A stretch of DNA of 64,000 bases from contig NZ_LLXZ01000159.1 of the NCBI RefSeq assembly GCF_001440395.1, forward strand, positions 33,406 to 97,405. Reading direction: 5' to 3'. Each line of letters opens with the position of its first letter. Positions within the stretch are counted from its first letter, which is position 1. A program made the translations under genes and the position numbers. Origin of the DNA: Bradyrhizobium jicamae (GTDB lineage: Bacteria > Pseudomonadota > Alphaproteobacteria > Rhizobiales > Xanthobacteraceae). The notes beneath the pieces were generated by a model. That model searched no databases. It saw only the letters and a list, made by a program, of their open reading frames with translations, and was not told the DNA's origin. Positions 46,106 through 54,934 of the stretch are shown piece by piece.

Positions 46106-46962
46106 TTGAAGTAGGCTTCCATGATTTCCTGCAGGCGTTCGACGGAAGCTTCGAAATCCTCGTCGGCAGCCAGCGCAACCGTCGGCACGCCGCCGACCTC
46201 CAGCGTATCCAGGATGATGGTGTCAGTGGCATTGAAGAACTGCACCGACCAGACGTTCCGGATGCCAGTCGCCAGCACCCGGCAAGTGTTGTAGCCGCGC
46301 AAGATGAGCTGGATCGGCCCGTTACCTACGCTTTGCTGCAGAAACGCCATGTCGACCGAGTTCATCGGCAGCAGCGTGAAATTGATGATCTGCGAGCGAA
46401 GGCCTGGCCGCCAGGCGAGCGCACGTTCGCGGATTTCCGCGAGCACCGGCAGCACGTTCATGACGCCCTCCGGCGCCGCGTCAATCGTGAGATCGCTCGA
46501 CGTCAGATCGCTTGCGGCGCGCTTTACAATTTCCGGAATCGCGCTGACCTCGATATAGTCGTAAGCGGCATCGGTCTCGAGACGGATTCGCCAAATTCCG
46601 GCGAGCACCGATTCCTGGATTTGCGCCAGCCAGCCATCCGGCAGGGCAACGATGCCGGCGACCTCGCCCTCACCCAGCACGTCGTCGATCAGCTTGCGCT
46701 CTAGATCATTGAGGTTGCCTAGCCGAAACAGTTGCGTGGACTCGTCGCTCTTCCGGCTGGCAATGGCGCTAGCGACGTTCGACAAGAGCTCGATCGCGCT
46801 CGGACAGTTCTTTGCTAATTCGCCACTGTCGAGCGAGGCCAGTTTGGCGAGCGCAACGGCGGCATGGCTGCCATGCGGTGGGACGAGGCTTCCTGCGTTG
46901 ATTGGAAACACGCTGACCGGCTGCTCGGCACCCTCGGGCGCGACCCCGACATCGGCTTTCAT
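46102..46962 (-). CDS. hupH: Hydrogenase maturation protein HupH
   Basis: A 286-residue HyaF/HupH-type protein. GLRSQIINFTLLPMNSVDMA FLQQSVGNGP-type core and IRNVWSVQFFNATDTIILDT are characteristic. It acts with HupF and HupG in maturation of the HupS/HupL subunits. Its ATG overlaps the hupG stop by 4 bases. Confidence 0.9.
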   Translation of the reverse strand: MKADVGVAPEGAEQPVSVFPINAGSLVPPHGSHAAVALAKLASLDSGELAKNCPSAIELLSNVASAIASRKSDESTQLFRLGNLNDLERKLIDDVLGEGEVAGIVALPDGWLAQIQESVLAGIWRIRLETDAAYDYIEVSAIPEIVKRAASDLTSSDLTIDAAPEGVMNVLPVLAEIRERALAWRPGLRSQIINFTLLPMNSVDMAFLQQSVGNGPIQLILRGYNTCRVLATGIRNVWSVQFFNATDTIILDTLEVGGVPTVALAADEDFEASVERLQEIMEAYFK

Positions 46963-47450
46963 GATCGGATGCTCCGCTGTGTGCGCTCGGGGATAATGCT
47001 CTTGACGATTGACGCGCGGCTACCATCTGGGCGATCCATCAGCTTGGAGATACACTGGACGTAAAAAGTCCAATTCTGGATCTTGGCAATCAGGCCAAGC
47101 ACCTCCCGGCTGCTGCAAATGATCAGCGTCGGCTGCACGCGCACGCCGAACCTTTGACCAAGCTCGCCCTCAGCTTCACGTGCGATCACTGCTCCGACCA
47201 GGCGGCCCTGAAAGACATCGATCAACTCGGGCAATACGACGGCGACGTCGATCGCCTCGGGCCAGCGCACGGGATCGCCCGCCGACAGCAGGGCCGCGGT
47301 CGCCCCGCCAGTATCGGCGGTGGCGAGGAACTCATCGACGCTCGCGGCATCCACCTCGGGCAGGCCGCGCCGCGCCAGATCATGCTTTCCTTGCTGGAAT
47401 TCCATTAACCTTCTCACAAGTCTATGTTTCTGCTCAGTTGCCACACCCAT
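46959..47450 (-). CDS. hupG: Hydrogenase maturation protein HupG (HyaE family)
   Basis: A 163-residue thioredoxin-fold protein without the CxxC redox pair; family blocks are AVVLPELIDVFQGRLVGAVI and FGVRVQPTLIICSSREVLGL. HyaE-type proteins bind the Tat signal of the small subunit. ATG 47450 overlaps the hupF TGA (TGATG); an inner ATG at 47405 is possible. Confidence 0.88.
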   Translation of the reverse strand: MGVATEQKHRLVRRLMEFQQGKHDLARRGLPEVDAASVDEFLATADTGGATAALLSAGDPVRWPEAIDVAVVLPELIDVFQGRLVGAVIAREAEGELGQRFGVRVQPTLIICSSREVLGLIAKIQNWTFYVQCISKLMDRPDGSRASIVKSIIPERTQRSIRS

Positions 47451-47740
47451 CAGCGCAGATGCTCGGGCAATTGCGGTTCGCGGTTGACCAGGTCCACAAA
47501 GAAGCGGTCGTAATCCTGGCCATTAAGGGCCGCGCCAAGGCCTTCTAGGGCATCTGCGATCAGGCGCGCCTCGTCATCATCCAACAGCCTTATCGCGGTG
47601 TCGATATAGACAAGCACCTTGGCACCGACCGACGGCTCCGACAGCAGCAGCACGGAGACGCGCCGCCGCTCGCCGCAATACTCGCATAGTGCCGACACGC
47701 TGTCGGTTTCCACGATCGTCATCGGCAGGCCAAGGCACAT
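47450..47740 (-). CDS. hupF: HypC-family chaperone HupF
   Basis: A 96-residue relative of HypC starting MCLGLPMTI with the essential Cys2, extended at the C-terminus by about 20 residues as usual for HupF. It stabilises the large subunit during assembly in the presence of oxygen. It lies 30 bases after hupD. Confidence 0.92.
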   Translation of the reverse strand: MCLGLPMTIVETDSVSALCEYCGERRRVSVLLLSEPSVGAKVLVYIDTAIRLLDDDEARLIADALEGLGAALNGQDYDRFFVDLVNREPQLPEHLR

Positions 47741-47770
47741 GGCAACGCTCGCAAGTGATCAATGCGCCGG

Positions 47771-48337
47771 TTAGGCCGGCTCTACCCGCATCTCATAATG
47801 AAAATGGTCGATATCGTTCGCCAGCAGTCGCTCCAACTCCGGCAGCGGCTCGCTCCGCGGGATCGCCGGCGATCCCCATTGCGCCAGGAGTTCGCAAGCG
47901 AGCCCGATGGCCGGTTCGATCTGATCGCGCACCGGGCCGGTCAACGGTCCGCCCCAGTCTTTGAGATCGAGCGGCTGACAGCCGATCAGGGTGAGATGCT
48001 GCGGGCAGCGGCCGAGCAGTTCCGCCGCGCTCAGAACCTCCTGGAAGCCGGTCTGATGCAGGCTCATCTTCTTGGCGCCGGTGAACTTCGGCACCTCGTC
48101 ATCGCGTACGAGCCGGAGCTGTCCCGGTTCGAGCCCGTAGTCGATAGCATCGAACACGATCAGGCGGTCAGCCTCCTCAAGATAGCTCACGAGATAGAGA
48201 CCCTGGGTGCCGCCATCGAGAATGGTCACATTGTCCGGCACCGCGTAGCGGCGGTGGAATTCCTCCACCACCCGCACGCCGAAGCCTTCGTCCGCCCAAA
48301 GGATGTTGCCGGTCCCGAGCACGAGGATTTTAGGCAC
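47771..48337 (-). CDS. hupD: Hydrogenase maturation endopeptidase HupD
   Basis: About 188 residues. The protease cuts the C-terminal tail of HupL after nickel insertion. LGTGNILWADEGFGVRVVEE contains the nickel-sensing Glu/Asp; the middle has FDAIDYG and the later His in MSLHQTGFQEVL, the three metal-binding positions. GTG 48337 is chosen because GGAGGAACTGGAG directly precedes it; a GTG at 48376 would add 13 residues. Confidence 0.92.
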   Translation of the reverse strand: MPKILVLGTGNILWADEGFGVRVVEEFHRRYAVPDNVTILDGGTQGLYLVSYLEEADRLIVFDAIDYGLEPGQLRLVRDDEVPKFTGAKKMSLHQTGFQEVLSAAELLGRCPQHLTLIGCQPLDLKDWGGPLTGPVRDQIEPAIGLACELLAQWGSPAIPRSEPLPELERLLANDIDHFHYEMRVEPA

Positions 48338-48380
48338 TACTCCAGTTCCTCCGTCCGTCGCGGAATTGAGACACACGGCA

Positions 48381-49112
48381 TCAATCCCGGAATTCGCGCT
48401 CGCCCGAGATCATCGAGGAGATGATGCTTTGGCGCGACATGATGTCCTCGCGGATCGCCACATAGATGTGGACGATGGCGAAGGTGACAATGATCCACAG
48501 GCCGAGATGATGCCAGGTGTGGACGTCCTGGCTGTTCGGCCAGATCGAGAATACCCAGCCGAACAGCTTGTATTGCCAACTGTCGTGCCCGGCTCCCTCC
48601 CCGTAGAGCGCGAAGCCGGTCACGATCATGAACAAGACAGTGACCGTGTACATGAAGAACATCGTGAGCTGGGCGAGCGGATTGTGCCCGACATACTTCT
48701 TCGGCTGGTCGATCAGGAAGGCATACCAGCGGATTTCGTGAAGCACTTCCCCCCACCAGCTCCTGCGCCAGACCGGCACGAAGAAGATCTGCTTGGCGTG
48801 GGGATTGCCCATGAATGCCCAGTAGACGCGCAAGAGGAAGCTGACCGCGAGCACGTAGCCGGCGGCGAAATGCGCGAAGCGGATGTAGCCGAACAGGAAG
48901 TTGTCACTCGCTTCTCCCGACACGGTCGGAGTCGCGCTGCCGATGAAATAGCCCGTCAATCCCAGCACCAGGATCGCCAGCGCGTTGATCCAGTGCCAGA
49001 GCCGTACTGGCGCTTCGTAGACATAGACGACGTTACGCTCGACACTGCGATCGGTCCGCGCGGCGTCGACGGCAATCTCGGCGGCGACGGCGTGAGGAGT
49101 ACTATCGATCAT
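48381..49112 (-). CDS. hupC: NiFe-hydrogenase b-type cytochrome subunit HupC
   Basis: A 243-residue membrane protein with four helices that binds two b hemes and passes hydrogenase electrons to quinone. VYEAPVRLWHWINALAILVL and IRFAHFAAGYVLAVSFLLRV carry heme His residues; SQDVHTWHHLGLWIIVTFAI has the C-terminal pair. It lies 9 bases after hupL. Confidence 0.94.
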   Translation of the reverse strand: MIDSTPHAVAAEIAVDAARTDRSVERNVVYVYEAPVRLWHWINALAILVLGLTGYFIGSATPTVSGEASDNFLFGYIRFAHFAAGYVLAVSFLLRVYWAFMGNPHAKQIFFVPVWRRSWWGEVLHEIRWYAFLIDQPKKYVGHNPLAQLTMFFMYTVTVLFMIVTGFALYGEGAGHDSWQYKLFGWVFSIWPNSQDVHTWHHLGLWIIVTFAIVHIYVAIREDIMSRQSIISSMISGEREFRD

Positions 49113-49121
49113 GACCCGCTC

Positions 49122-50918
49122 CTATCGCACTTTGACGATCGCCATTTCCTGTCCGTCAGGACTCATGACGTGGGTCGAGCAGGCCAGGCACGGATCGAAG
49201 GAATGGATCGTCCGCAGGATCTCCAGCGGCTTCTCGGGATCGGCCATTGGCGTATCCATCAACGAGGCTTCAAACGCCCCGATATTGCCCTTCGGATCGC
49301 GCGGCGAGCCGTTCCATGTTGTCGGCACGACGCATTGATAGTTGTCGATCCTGGTATCCTTGATCTTGATCCAGTGCGCGAGCGCGCCCCGCGGCGCCTC
49401 GGTGAAACCGTAGCCTTTGGCTTCCTTGGGCCAGCTTTCCGGCTTCCATTTCTCGACGTTGGCCGTCGACGTATCGCCGGCCTTGATGCGCGCCACCAGC
49501 TTGTCCTGGAAATAGCGCATCTGGTGCGCCGCCCATTCGCATTCGAGCGCGCGCGCCGCCGTGCGGCCAAGCGTCGAGAACAGTGCGGAAACCGGAAGAC
49601 CGAGCGTCTTGAGCAGCTTCTCGGTCGGCTCCTTGAATTCCGGTTCATTCTGCGCATAGCCTACGATGTAGCGGGCTAGCGGACCGACCTCGACCGCGTG
49701 GCCGCGCCAGCGCGGCGCCTTGATCCAGGAATACTTGCCGCCTTCGTCCAGCTCCTTGATGTCGGTCTTGGTGCCCTTGGTCTTGGGCCCGAGTTGGTAG
49801 TTCGGCTCGGTGACGCCGTCCCAGGGATGCAGGCCTTTCGACTCGTCAGCATATTTGTACCAGGAATGCGTGACGAATTCCTGGATCTGCGCGGGATCAC
49901 TATGGTCTATTGGCAGCACCTCGTTGAGGTTGCCGTTGATGATCACGCCGCGCGGCAGCTTCAGGCTCTTCGCCGAGAAATCGTTGGCGTGCTCGGGAAT
50001 GTCGCCATAGGACATCACGCTCTTGCCGGACAGGCCGCCGCCGAACAGCCAGTCTTTGTAGAACGATCCGATCGCGACAACGTCAGGCAGATAGACCTTT
50101 TCGGTGAACTCGATGCAGCGGTCGATGATGGAGGAAACCAGGTTGAGTCGCTCTATATTGATGGCGCTAACCGCACCGACGTCGTCGACATTGATGGCGC
50201 AGGGCACGCCACCAACCAGCCAGTTCGGATGCGGGTTCTTGCCGCCATAGATGGTGTGGATCTTGACAATCTCCTTTTGGAAATCGAGCGCCTCCAGATA
50301 GTGGGCGACCGCCATCAGGTTGGCTTCCGGTGGCAGCTTGTAGGCGGCGTGCCCCCAATAGCCGTTCTTGAACGGACCGAGCTGACCCGACTCCACGAAC
50401 TTGGTCAGCCTGATCTGCAGATCCTTGAAGTATCCAGGCGACGACAGCGGCCAGGACGACACCGACTGCGCCAGCGCAGAGGTCGCTTTGGGATCGGCCT
50501 TCAGCGCCGAGACGATGTCGACCCAGTCAAGGGCATGCAAGTGATAGAAATGCACGAGATGGTCATGCACCTGCAGGCAAAGCTGCATGATATTGCGGAT
50601 CGAGTTGGCATTGTCGGGGATCGTGATGCCGAGCGCATTCTCCACGGCACGCACTGAAGTGAGCGCGTGGGTTCCCGTGCAGACTCCGCAAATCCGTTCG
50701 GTAAACGCCCAGGCGTCGCGCGGATCGCGCCCCTTCAAGATCGTCTCGATACCGCGCCACATCGTGCCCGTGGAAACTGCATTACGGATTACATTATCGG
50801 AGTCGACATTCACCTCGACGCGCATGTGACCTTCGATCCGGGTCAGCGGATCGACGACAATCCGCTTGCCGGAATTGTCGAGCTTGAACCTGTTGGGTGT
50901 CTGAAGGACCATCATCAT
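49122..50918 (-). CDS. hupL: Uptake NiFe-hydrogenase large subunit HupL
   Basis: A 598-residue catalytic subunit oxidising the H2 released by nitrogenase. Nickel ligands are Cys77 and Cys80 in RICGVCTGTH and Cys577 and Cys580 in DPCLACSTH. HupD should cut after His583, removing 15 residues. All four Cys are present. The start may be any of three consecutive ATG codons (50918-50910). It follows hupS by 14 bases. Confidence 0.96.
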   Translation of the reverse strand: MMMVLQTPNRFKLDNSGKRIVVDPLTRIEGHMRVEVNVDSDNVIRNAVSTGTMWRGIETILKGRDPRDAWAFTERICGVCTGTHALTSVRAVENALGITIPDNANSIRNIMQLCLQVHDHLVHFYHLHALDWVDIVSALKADPKATSALAQSVSSWPLSSPGYFKDLQIRLTKFVESGQLGPFKNGYWGHAAYKLPPEANLMAVAHYLEALDFQKEIVKIHTIYGGKNPHPNWLVGGVPCAINVDDVGAVSAINIERLNLVSSIIDRCIEFTEKVYLPDVVAIGSFYKDWLFGGGLSGKSVMSYGDIPEHANDFSAKSLKLPRGVIINGNLNEVLPIDHSDPAQIQEFVTHSWYKYADESKGLHPWDGVTEPNYQLGPKTKGTKTDIKELDEGGKYSWIKAPRWRGHAVEVGPLARYIVGYAQNEPEFKEPTEKLLKTLGLPVSALFSTLGRTAARALECEWAAHQMRYFQDKLVARIKAGDTSTANVEKWKPESWPKEAKGYGFTEAPRGALAHWIKIKDTRIDNYQCVVPTTWNGSPRDPKGNIGAFEASLMDTPMADPEKPLEILRTIHSFDPCLACSTHVMSPDGQEMAIVKVR

Positions 50919-50932
50919 CTTCCTGAGTTTGA

Positions 50933-52024
50933 CTAGTGGTCTTTCGCGGCATCTTCCCGCTTGCTGGCGAGGCGCTTCACCGCGGTCACGGCCGCATGCG
51001 CGGCCACCGCCGCGCCGACGGCGCCGGCCGCCGCCACGCCGATCTGATCGGCATTCTTCTCGATGCCGAACTGCTTGATGTTGGTGAGACGGTCGTAGAA
51101 CGAGCCCTTGTCCCAGAATCCGTCCTCAGAGCAGCCGATGCAGCCATGGCCTGACTGGATCGGGAAGGACACCCCACCGTTCCAGCGCACGGTCGAGCAG
51201 GCATTGTAGGTGGTTGGGCCTTTGCAGCCCATCTTGTAGAGGCAATAGCCCTTGCGCGCTCCTTCATCGTCCCATTTCTCCACGAACTGGCCAGCGTCGA
51301 AATGCGGCCGCCGATAGCATTTGTCGTGGATGCGCTGCGAGTAGAACATTTTCGGCCGGCCCTGGCGGTCGAGTTCTGGCAGCTTGCCGAAAGTAGTGAT
51401 GAAGGTGACGACGCCGGTCATGACTTCTGCGATCGGCGGACAGCCCGGCACCTTAATGATCGGCTTGTTGGTGATCACCTTGTCGATGGGCGTTGCCTGC
51501 GTAGGATTGGGTTTCGCGGCCTGCACGCAGCCCCAGGAAGCGCAGGCGCCCCAGGCAATGATCGCCATCGCGTCCTCGGCCATCATCCTCAGCTTCTCGA
51601 CGAACGGCTTGCCGCCGTCGATGCAGAACATTCCACCTTCGTTCAGTGGCGGATTGCCTTCAACCGCGAGCAGATACTTGCCCTTGTGCTTGGCGCGGGT
51701 TTCTTCGAGGATCGCCTCCGCCTGGTGTCCGGCGGCCGCCATGATGGTGTCGTCATAGTCGAGCGAGATCATCGACAGCACGGCGTCCTTCACCAGAGGA
51801 TGCGCGGAGCGGATGAAACTTTCCGAGCAGCAGGTGCATTCAAGGCCGTGCATCCAGATGACTGGAACGCGCGGCCTGGTCTCGAGCGCATTGGCAATTC
51901 GGCTCGCCGCGAGCGGGCCGAGCCCGAGACTCGTAGCGGTCAGGCTGCAGAACTTGTGAAAGCTCCGACGCGTGATGCCCTGCCGCCTGATCACGCTGTA
52001 ATAAGTTTCCGTCGCCGCGCTCAT
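50933..52024 (-). CDS. hupS: Uptake NiFe-hydrogenase small subunit HupS
   Basis: A 363-residue iron-sulphur subunit. The Tat signal RRSFHKF begins at residue 19. Cluster ligands appear in LECTCCSES, WGACASWGCVQAA, VPGCPP, the CYRRPHF and GYCLYKMGCKGPTTYNACST block and GCIGCSEDGFWD. A C-terminal helix rich in Ala anchors it in the membrane. ATG 52024 has GGGAGG five bases upstream; the frame stays open to 52159 but that part overlaps the promoter. First gene of the operon. Confidence 0.96.
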   Translation of the reverse strand: MSAATETYYSVIRRQGITRRSFHKFCSLTATSLGLGPLAASRIANALETRPRVPVIWMHGLECTCCSESFIRSAHPLVKDAVLSMISLDYDDTIMAAAGHQAEAILEETRAKHKGKYLLAVEGNPPLNEGGMFCIDGGKPFVEKLRMMAEDAMAIIAWGACASWGCVQAAKPNPTQATPIDKVITNKPIIKVPGCPPIAEVMTGVVTFITTFGKLPELDRQGRPKMFYSQRIHDKCYRRPHFDAGQFVEKWDDEGARKGYCLYKMGCKGPTTYNACSTVRWNGGVSFPIQSGHGCIGCSEDGFWDKGSFYDRLTNIKQFGIEKNADQIGVAAAGAVGAAVAAHAAVTAVKRLASKREDAAKDH

Positions 52025-52077
52025 GACGCCTCCCATGCGATCCGTTACCGGCTGTGACGAATTGCTGACGTTCGGAT

Positions 52078-52093
52078 AGCAAGAAGCAGACCA
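52078..52093 (-). promoter_or_regulatory. Candidate -24/-12 (sigma-54) promoter of hupS
   Basis: On the minus strand TGGTCTG CTTC TTGCT has the invariant GG and GC ten bases apart and a full TTGCT; the CAC part of the -24 is TCT. Initiation near 52067 would leave a leader of about 43 bases. Bradyrhizobium hup promoters are known to use sigma-54 with HoxA. Confidence 0.6.
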
Positions 52094-52115
52094 GCACCAC
52101 ACATGCAAAGACACT

Positions 52116-52129
52116 TTGATAGATTGCAA
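52116..52129 (-). promoter_or_regulatory. FixK2-type box upstream of hupS
   Basis: On the minus strand TTGC-AATCTA-TCAA matches the FixK2 consensus TTG(A/C)-N6-(T/G)CAA exactly. Its centre is about 55 bases before the predicted initiation point. FixK2 is the reported symbiotic activator of hup in B. japonicum, so the site makes sense here. Confidence 0.65.
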
Positions 52130-52387
52130 GCCGTTGCGGAGCGGTGGCAGCAGCACCAACCTTGAGCCCGGCCGATCACAGCGCCGCGTCCGGTTGCCCT
52201 GCTAGATGTGGGATCTGTCGGCGTGAAGCGGGCAGCCGGCCTCCATCGCCGACGCTGGACCAGCAACCGTGTCGTCTCTTGGCAGAGCGAAACCCAACCG
52301 AACCACCCATTCTGTCGCCGCAGCCCACCTTCCCTCGCGCGGAAGCGGTGCAGGATTTGGGCCAGTTGCAGCGGAACTCTTGCGGCA

Positions 52388-52558
52388 AAGCTCTAGCGGC
52401 GTATAGGGTCGCACCCCATCGACCACCTCGATCCTGCTCTTCAAGTAGAATAGCGGAGTGATCTCGACCAGGCCGCCGATCGCGATCACCGCGAGAATCC
52501 CCTCGATCAGGATGATCGAGTTTTTCTCGAAAATCTGATGTCGCGTCCAGACAGACAT
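52388..52558 (-). pseudogene. fixO: fixO, cbb3 oxidase subunit II, N-terminal fragment
   Basis: From ATG 52558 the frame reads MSVWTRHQIFEKNSII, a membrane helix AVIAIGGLVEITPLFY and then VDGVRPYTPLEL, all typical of FixO residues 1-57. After that the sequence changes to unrelated residues although the frame stays open to 52202. The heme c motif CxxCH is missing, so no functional diheme subunit can be made. It starts 12 bases after fixN, the usual operon order. Confidence 0.85.
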
Positions 52559-52569
52559 TGACGAGTTCC

Positions 52570-54216
52570 TCATTCGGCCGGCTGAAGAGCGAGTGGCGAC
52601 TTCACCTCGGCCTCGGCGACCCGCACCGTCATCCAGAGATTAAAGGCCATAATCAGTGAACCGACCAGGAAAAGCGCGCCTCCCGCTGCTCGGATGATGT
52701 AGAAGGGATGCATCGCTTCGACGCTCTCGATGAAGGAATATTCGAGGAAGCCGAGCGATGTGTAGGACCGCCACATCAGGCCCTGCAGGATTCCGGACAC
52801 CCACATCGCGGAGATGTAGAGCACGATGCCCAGCGTCGCGATCCAGAAGTGCCAGTTGACGAGCTTCAGGCTGTAGAGGCCCTTGCGATCCCACAGCCAG
52901 GGCACGAGGCAATACAGCGCGCCGAAGGAAACGAAGCGGACCCAGCCCAGCGCGCCCGAATGCACGTGGCCGATGGTCCAGTCGGTATAGTGGCTGAGCG
53001 AATTCACCACCTTGATCGACATCATCGGCCCTTCGAAGGTCGACATGCCGTAAAAAGCGACCGACACCACGAGCATGCGCAGCACGGGATCGGTGCGAAG
53101 CTTGTCCCAGGCTCCCGAGAGCGTCATCAGGCCGTTGATCATGCCGCCCCAGGAGGGCATCCACAGCATGATCGAGAAGGTCATGCCGAGCGTCTGCGCC
53201 CAGTCCGGCAGCGCCGTGTAGTGCAGATGGTGCGGACCGGCCCAGATGTAGAGGAAGATCAGCGACCAGAAATGGATGATCGACAGCCGGTAGGAATAAA
53301 TCGGCCGCTCGGCGCGCTTCGGAATGAAGTAGTACATGATGGCGAGGAAGCCGGCGGTCAGGAAGAAGCCGACGGCGTTATGTCCGTACCACCACTGGAA
53401 CATCGCGTCCTGGACACCGGCCCAGGCCACGTAGGACTTCGAGCCGAACAGCGAGACCGGCACCGCGGGATTGTTGCCGAGATGCAGCACGGCGATGGTG
53501 ACGATGAAGGCGAGATAGAACCAGTTGGCGACGAAGATATGCGGTTCTTTCCGCTTGATGATGGTCCCCAGGAAGACCAGCAGATAAACGACCCAGACGA
53601 TCGTCAGCCAGAGATCGGCGTACCATTCCGGTTCGGCATACTCCTTGGACTGGGTTACGCCGAGCAGATAGCCGGTACCGGCAACCAGGATGAAGTAGTT
53701 GTAGCCGATGACGACGAACCACGGCGCGAGATCACCCGCCAATCGGCTGCGGCAAGTCTTCTGCACGACATAGAACGAGCTTGCGATCAGCACGTTACCG
53801 CCGAAAGCGAAGATCACTGCCGAAGTATGCAGCGGCCGCAGACGGCCGAAGCTGGTCCAGGGCAGATCGAGATTGAGTGAAGGCCATGCAAGCTGGGAAG
53901 CGATCAGCAGCCCGACCGCAAATCCCGCGATGCCCCAGATCACCGACATGACCGCCGAGAATTTGATCGGGCCCATGTTGTAGTTGGGGCGGCCGTTGAT
54001 TTCCCGCGGCCATGCTGCCCGGCGCTCGAAATACCGGTTGCCGATGGCGATCACTGCCGCCAGGCTGGCGGCTGAGGACAGCGCCGCATGGAAGGCGAAT
54101 GCCGTATCCTGCGCCTTGGCCGCAGCGAACAGGCACAGATAGGCCATCACCGCGAAAAACATCGTTAACCCGGCTTCGCCATGGGTCATCCATTTGGTGG
54201 TTTGAGGTGGGTACAT
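52570..54216 (-). CDS. fixN: cbb3-type cytochrome c oxidase subunit I FixN
   Basis: A 548-residue heme-copper oxidase subunit with 12 helices for respiration at very low oxygen. Heme and copper ligands are visible: RPLHTSAVIFAFGG (low-spin heme His), WWYGHNAVGFFL (CuB His), IWAGPHHLHYTALPDW (two CuB His) and DWTIGHVHSGALGW (heme His residues). Length is normal and no frame problem is seen. Partners fixQ and fixP are absent and fixO is broken here, so FixN could function only with subunits from another fixNOQP copy. No FixK box was found upstream. Confidence 0.94.
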   Translation of the reverse strand: MYPPQTTKWMTHGEAGLTMFFAVMAYLCLFAAAKAQDTAFAFHAALSSAASLAAVIAIGNRYFERRAAWPREINGRPNYNMGPIKFSAVMSVIWGIAGFAVGLLIASQLAWPSLNLDLPWTSFGRLRPLHTSAVIFAFGGNVLIASSFYVVQKTCRSRLAGDLAPWFVVIGYNYFILVAGTGYLLGVTQSKEYAEPEWYADLWLTIVWVVYLLVFLGTIIKRKEPHIFVANWFYLAFIVTIAVLHLGNNPAVPVSLFGSKSYVAWAGVQDAMFQWWYGHNAVGFFLTAGFLAIMYYFIPKRAERPIYSYRLSIIHFWSLIFLYIWAGPHHLHYTALPDWAQTLGMTFSIMLWMPSWGGMINGLMTLSGAWDKLRTDPVLRMLVVSVAFYGMSTFEGPMMSIKVVNSLSHYTDWTIGHVHSGALGWVRFVSFGALYCLVPWLWDRKGLYSLKLVNWHFWIATLGIVLYISAMWVSGILQGLMWRSYTSLGFLEYSFIESVEAMHPFYIIRAAGGALFLVGSLIMAFNLWMTVRVAEAEVKSPLALQPAE

Positions 54217-54314
54217 TGTCCGCTTCTCTCTGCGGAGGGCATCTCTCCCGGCAGCCCGGATTCCGCTTTAGTTCGATCAGGGCAGGCCAGACCAGTTGCT
54301 GGCGCGCGAGCGGT

Positions 54315-54455
54315 TCAGAAGGCGCGTTGCCTTCGGGCATTCGACGTGGGCTGTTTTGCTGCCGCCCCGTGAGAGCCAACCCAGACCAGGAAGGCGGCGA
54401 AAATCGTGAAAACCGAAACCACCCCTAAAGAAACAAGTTTCGAATCAACGGGCAT
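54315..54455 (-). CDS. Small single-helix membrane protein, 46 aa
   Basis: ATG 54455 has GGAGGG five bases upstream. The product has one membrane helix (VSLGVVSVFTIFAAFLVWVG) and a short basic tail (KQPTSNARRQRAF). The earlier start at 54530 lacks a ribosome site. It sits between the CBS-domain gene and fixN in the same direction, so it could be a small subunit or assembly partner of the oxidase; that is only a guess from position. Confidence 0.55.
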   Translation of the reverse strand: MPVDSKLVSLGVVSVFTIFAAFLVWVGSHGAAAKQPTSNARRQRAF

Positions 54456-54477
54456 AGCGACCCTCCTGTTGCAGCTG

Positions 54478-54903
54478 CTAGGTGCCGTGGGAGCACCGTT
54501 GTAAAGCGCGCAGTACGTCGCTGCGCGCAATCATACCGGCAAGTTGCTCCCTCTCGATTACCGGCATGCTTCTGATCCGATGATTGACTATGAGCTCAAG
54601 CACCCTCGTCAATTTCGTCTCTGTTCCGACATAAATGAACTCCGGCGTCATCACGTCCATAGCCGTCAATTTCATCAGATCGTCATGGCGCGGCATGATG
54701 CGAGCGCGGGTGAAGACAAAGCTCGCCATGACATCGAACTTTGAGACCACTCCAATGACTTGCGAGTGTTCTTCAACGGGATAGGCGTTGAAATCGTCCC
54801 TTTCGAAGAGATCACAGAGTTCACGCAATGTGAGGTCGTGCGTGACGACCTTCGGCGTGCGGATCATATGGTCTGCAACAATCTGTTCGAGGAAGCTGTA
54901 CAA
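54478..54903 (-). CDS. CBS-domain pair protein
   Basis: A 141-residue protein made of two CBS motifs: VADHMIRTPKVVTHDLTLRE with FNAYPVEEHSQVIGVVSKFD (first) and AMDVMTPEFIYVGTETKLTR with RIRSMPVIEREQLAGMIARS (second). CBS pairs bind adenosine nucleotides and regulate enzymes or channels. No effector domain is attached, so it probably acts on a partner. It lies 22 bases before the small membrane protein gene and is likely co-transcribed with it and fixN. Confidence 0.85.
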   Translation of the reverse strand: MYSFLEQIVADHMIRTPKVVTHDLTLRELCDLFERDDFNAYPVEEHSQVIGVVSKFDVMASFVFTRARIMPRHDDLMKLTAMDVMTPEFIYVGTETKLTRVLELIVNHRIRSMPVIEREQLAGMIARSDVLRALQRCSHGT

Positions 54904-54934
54904 GGCTCATTCCCCTCTCCGGCTGAACACCAAT

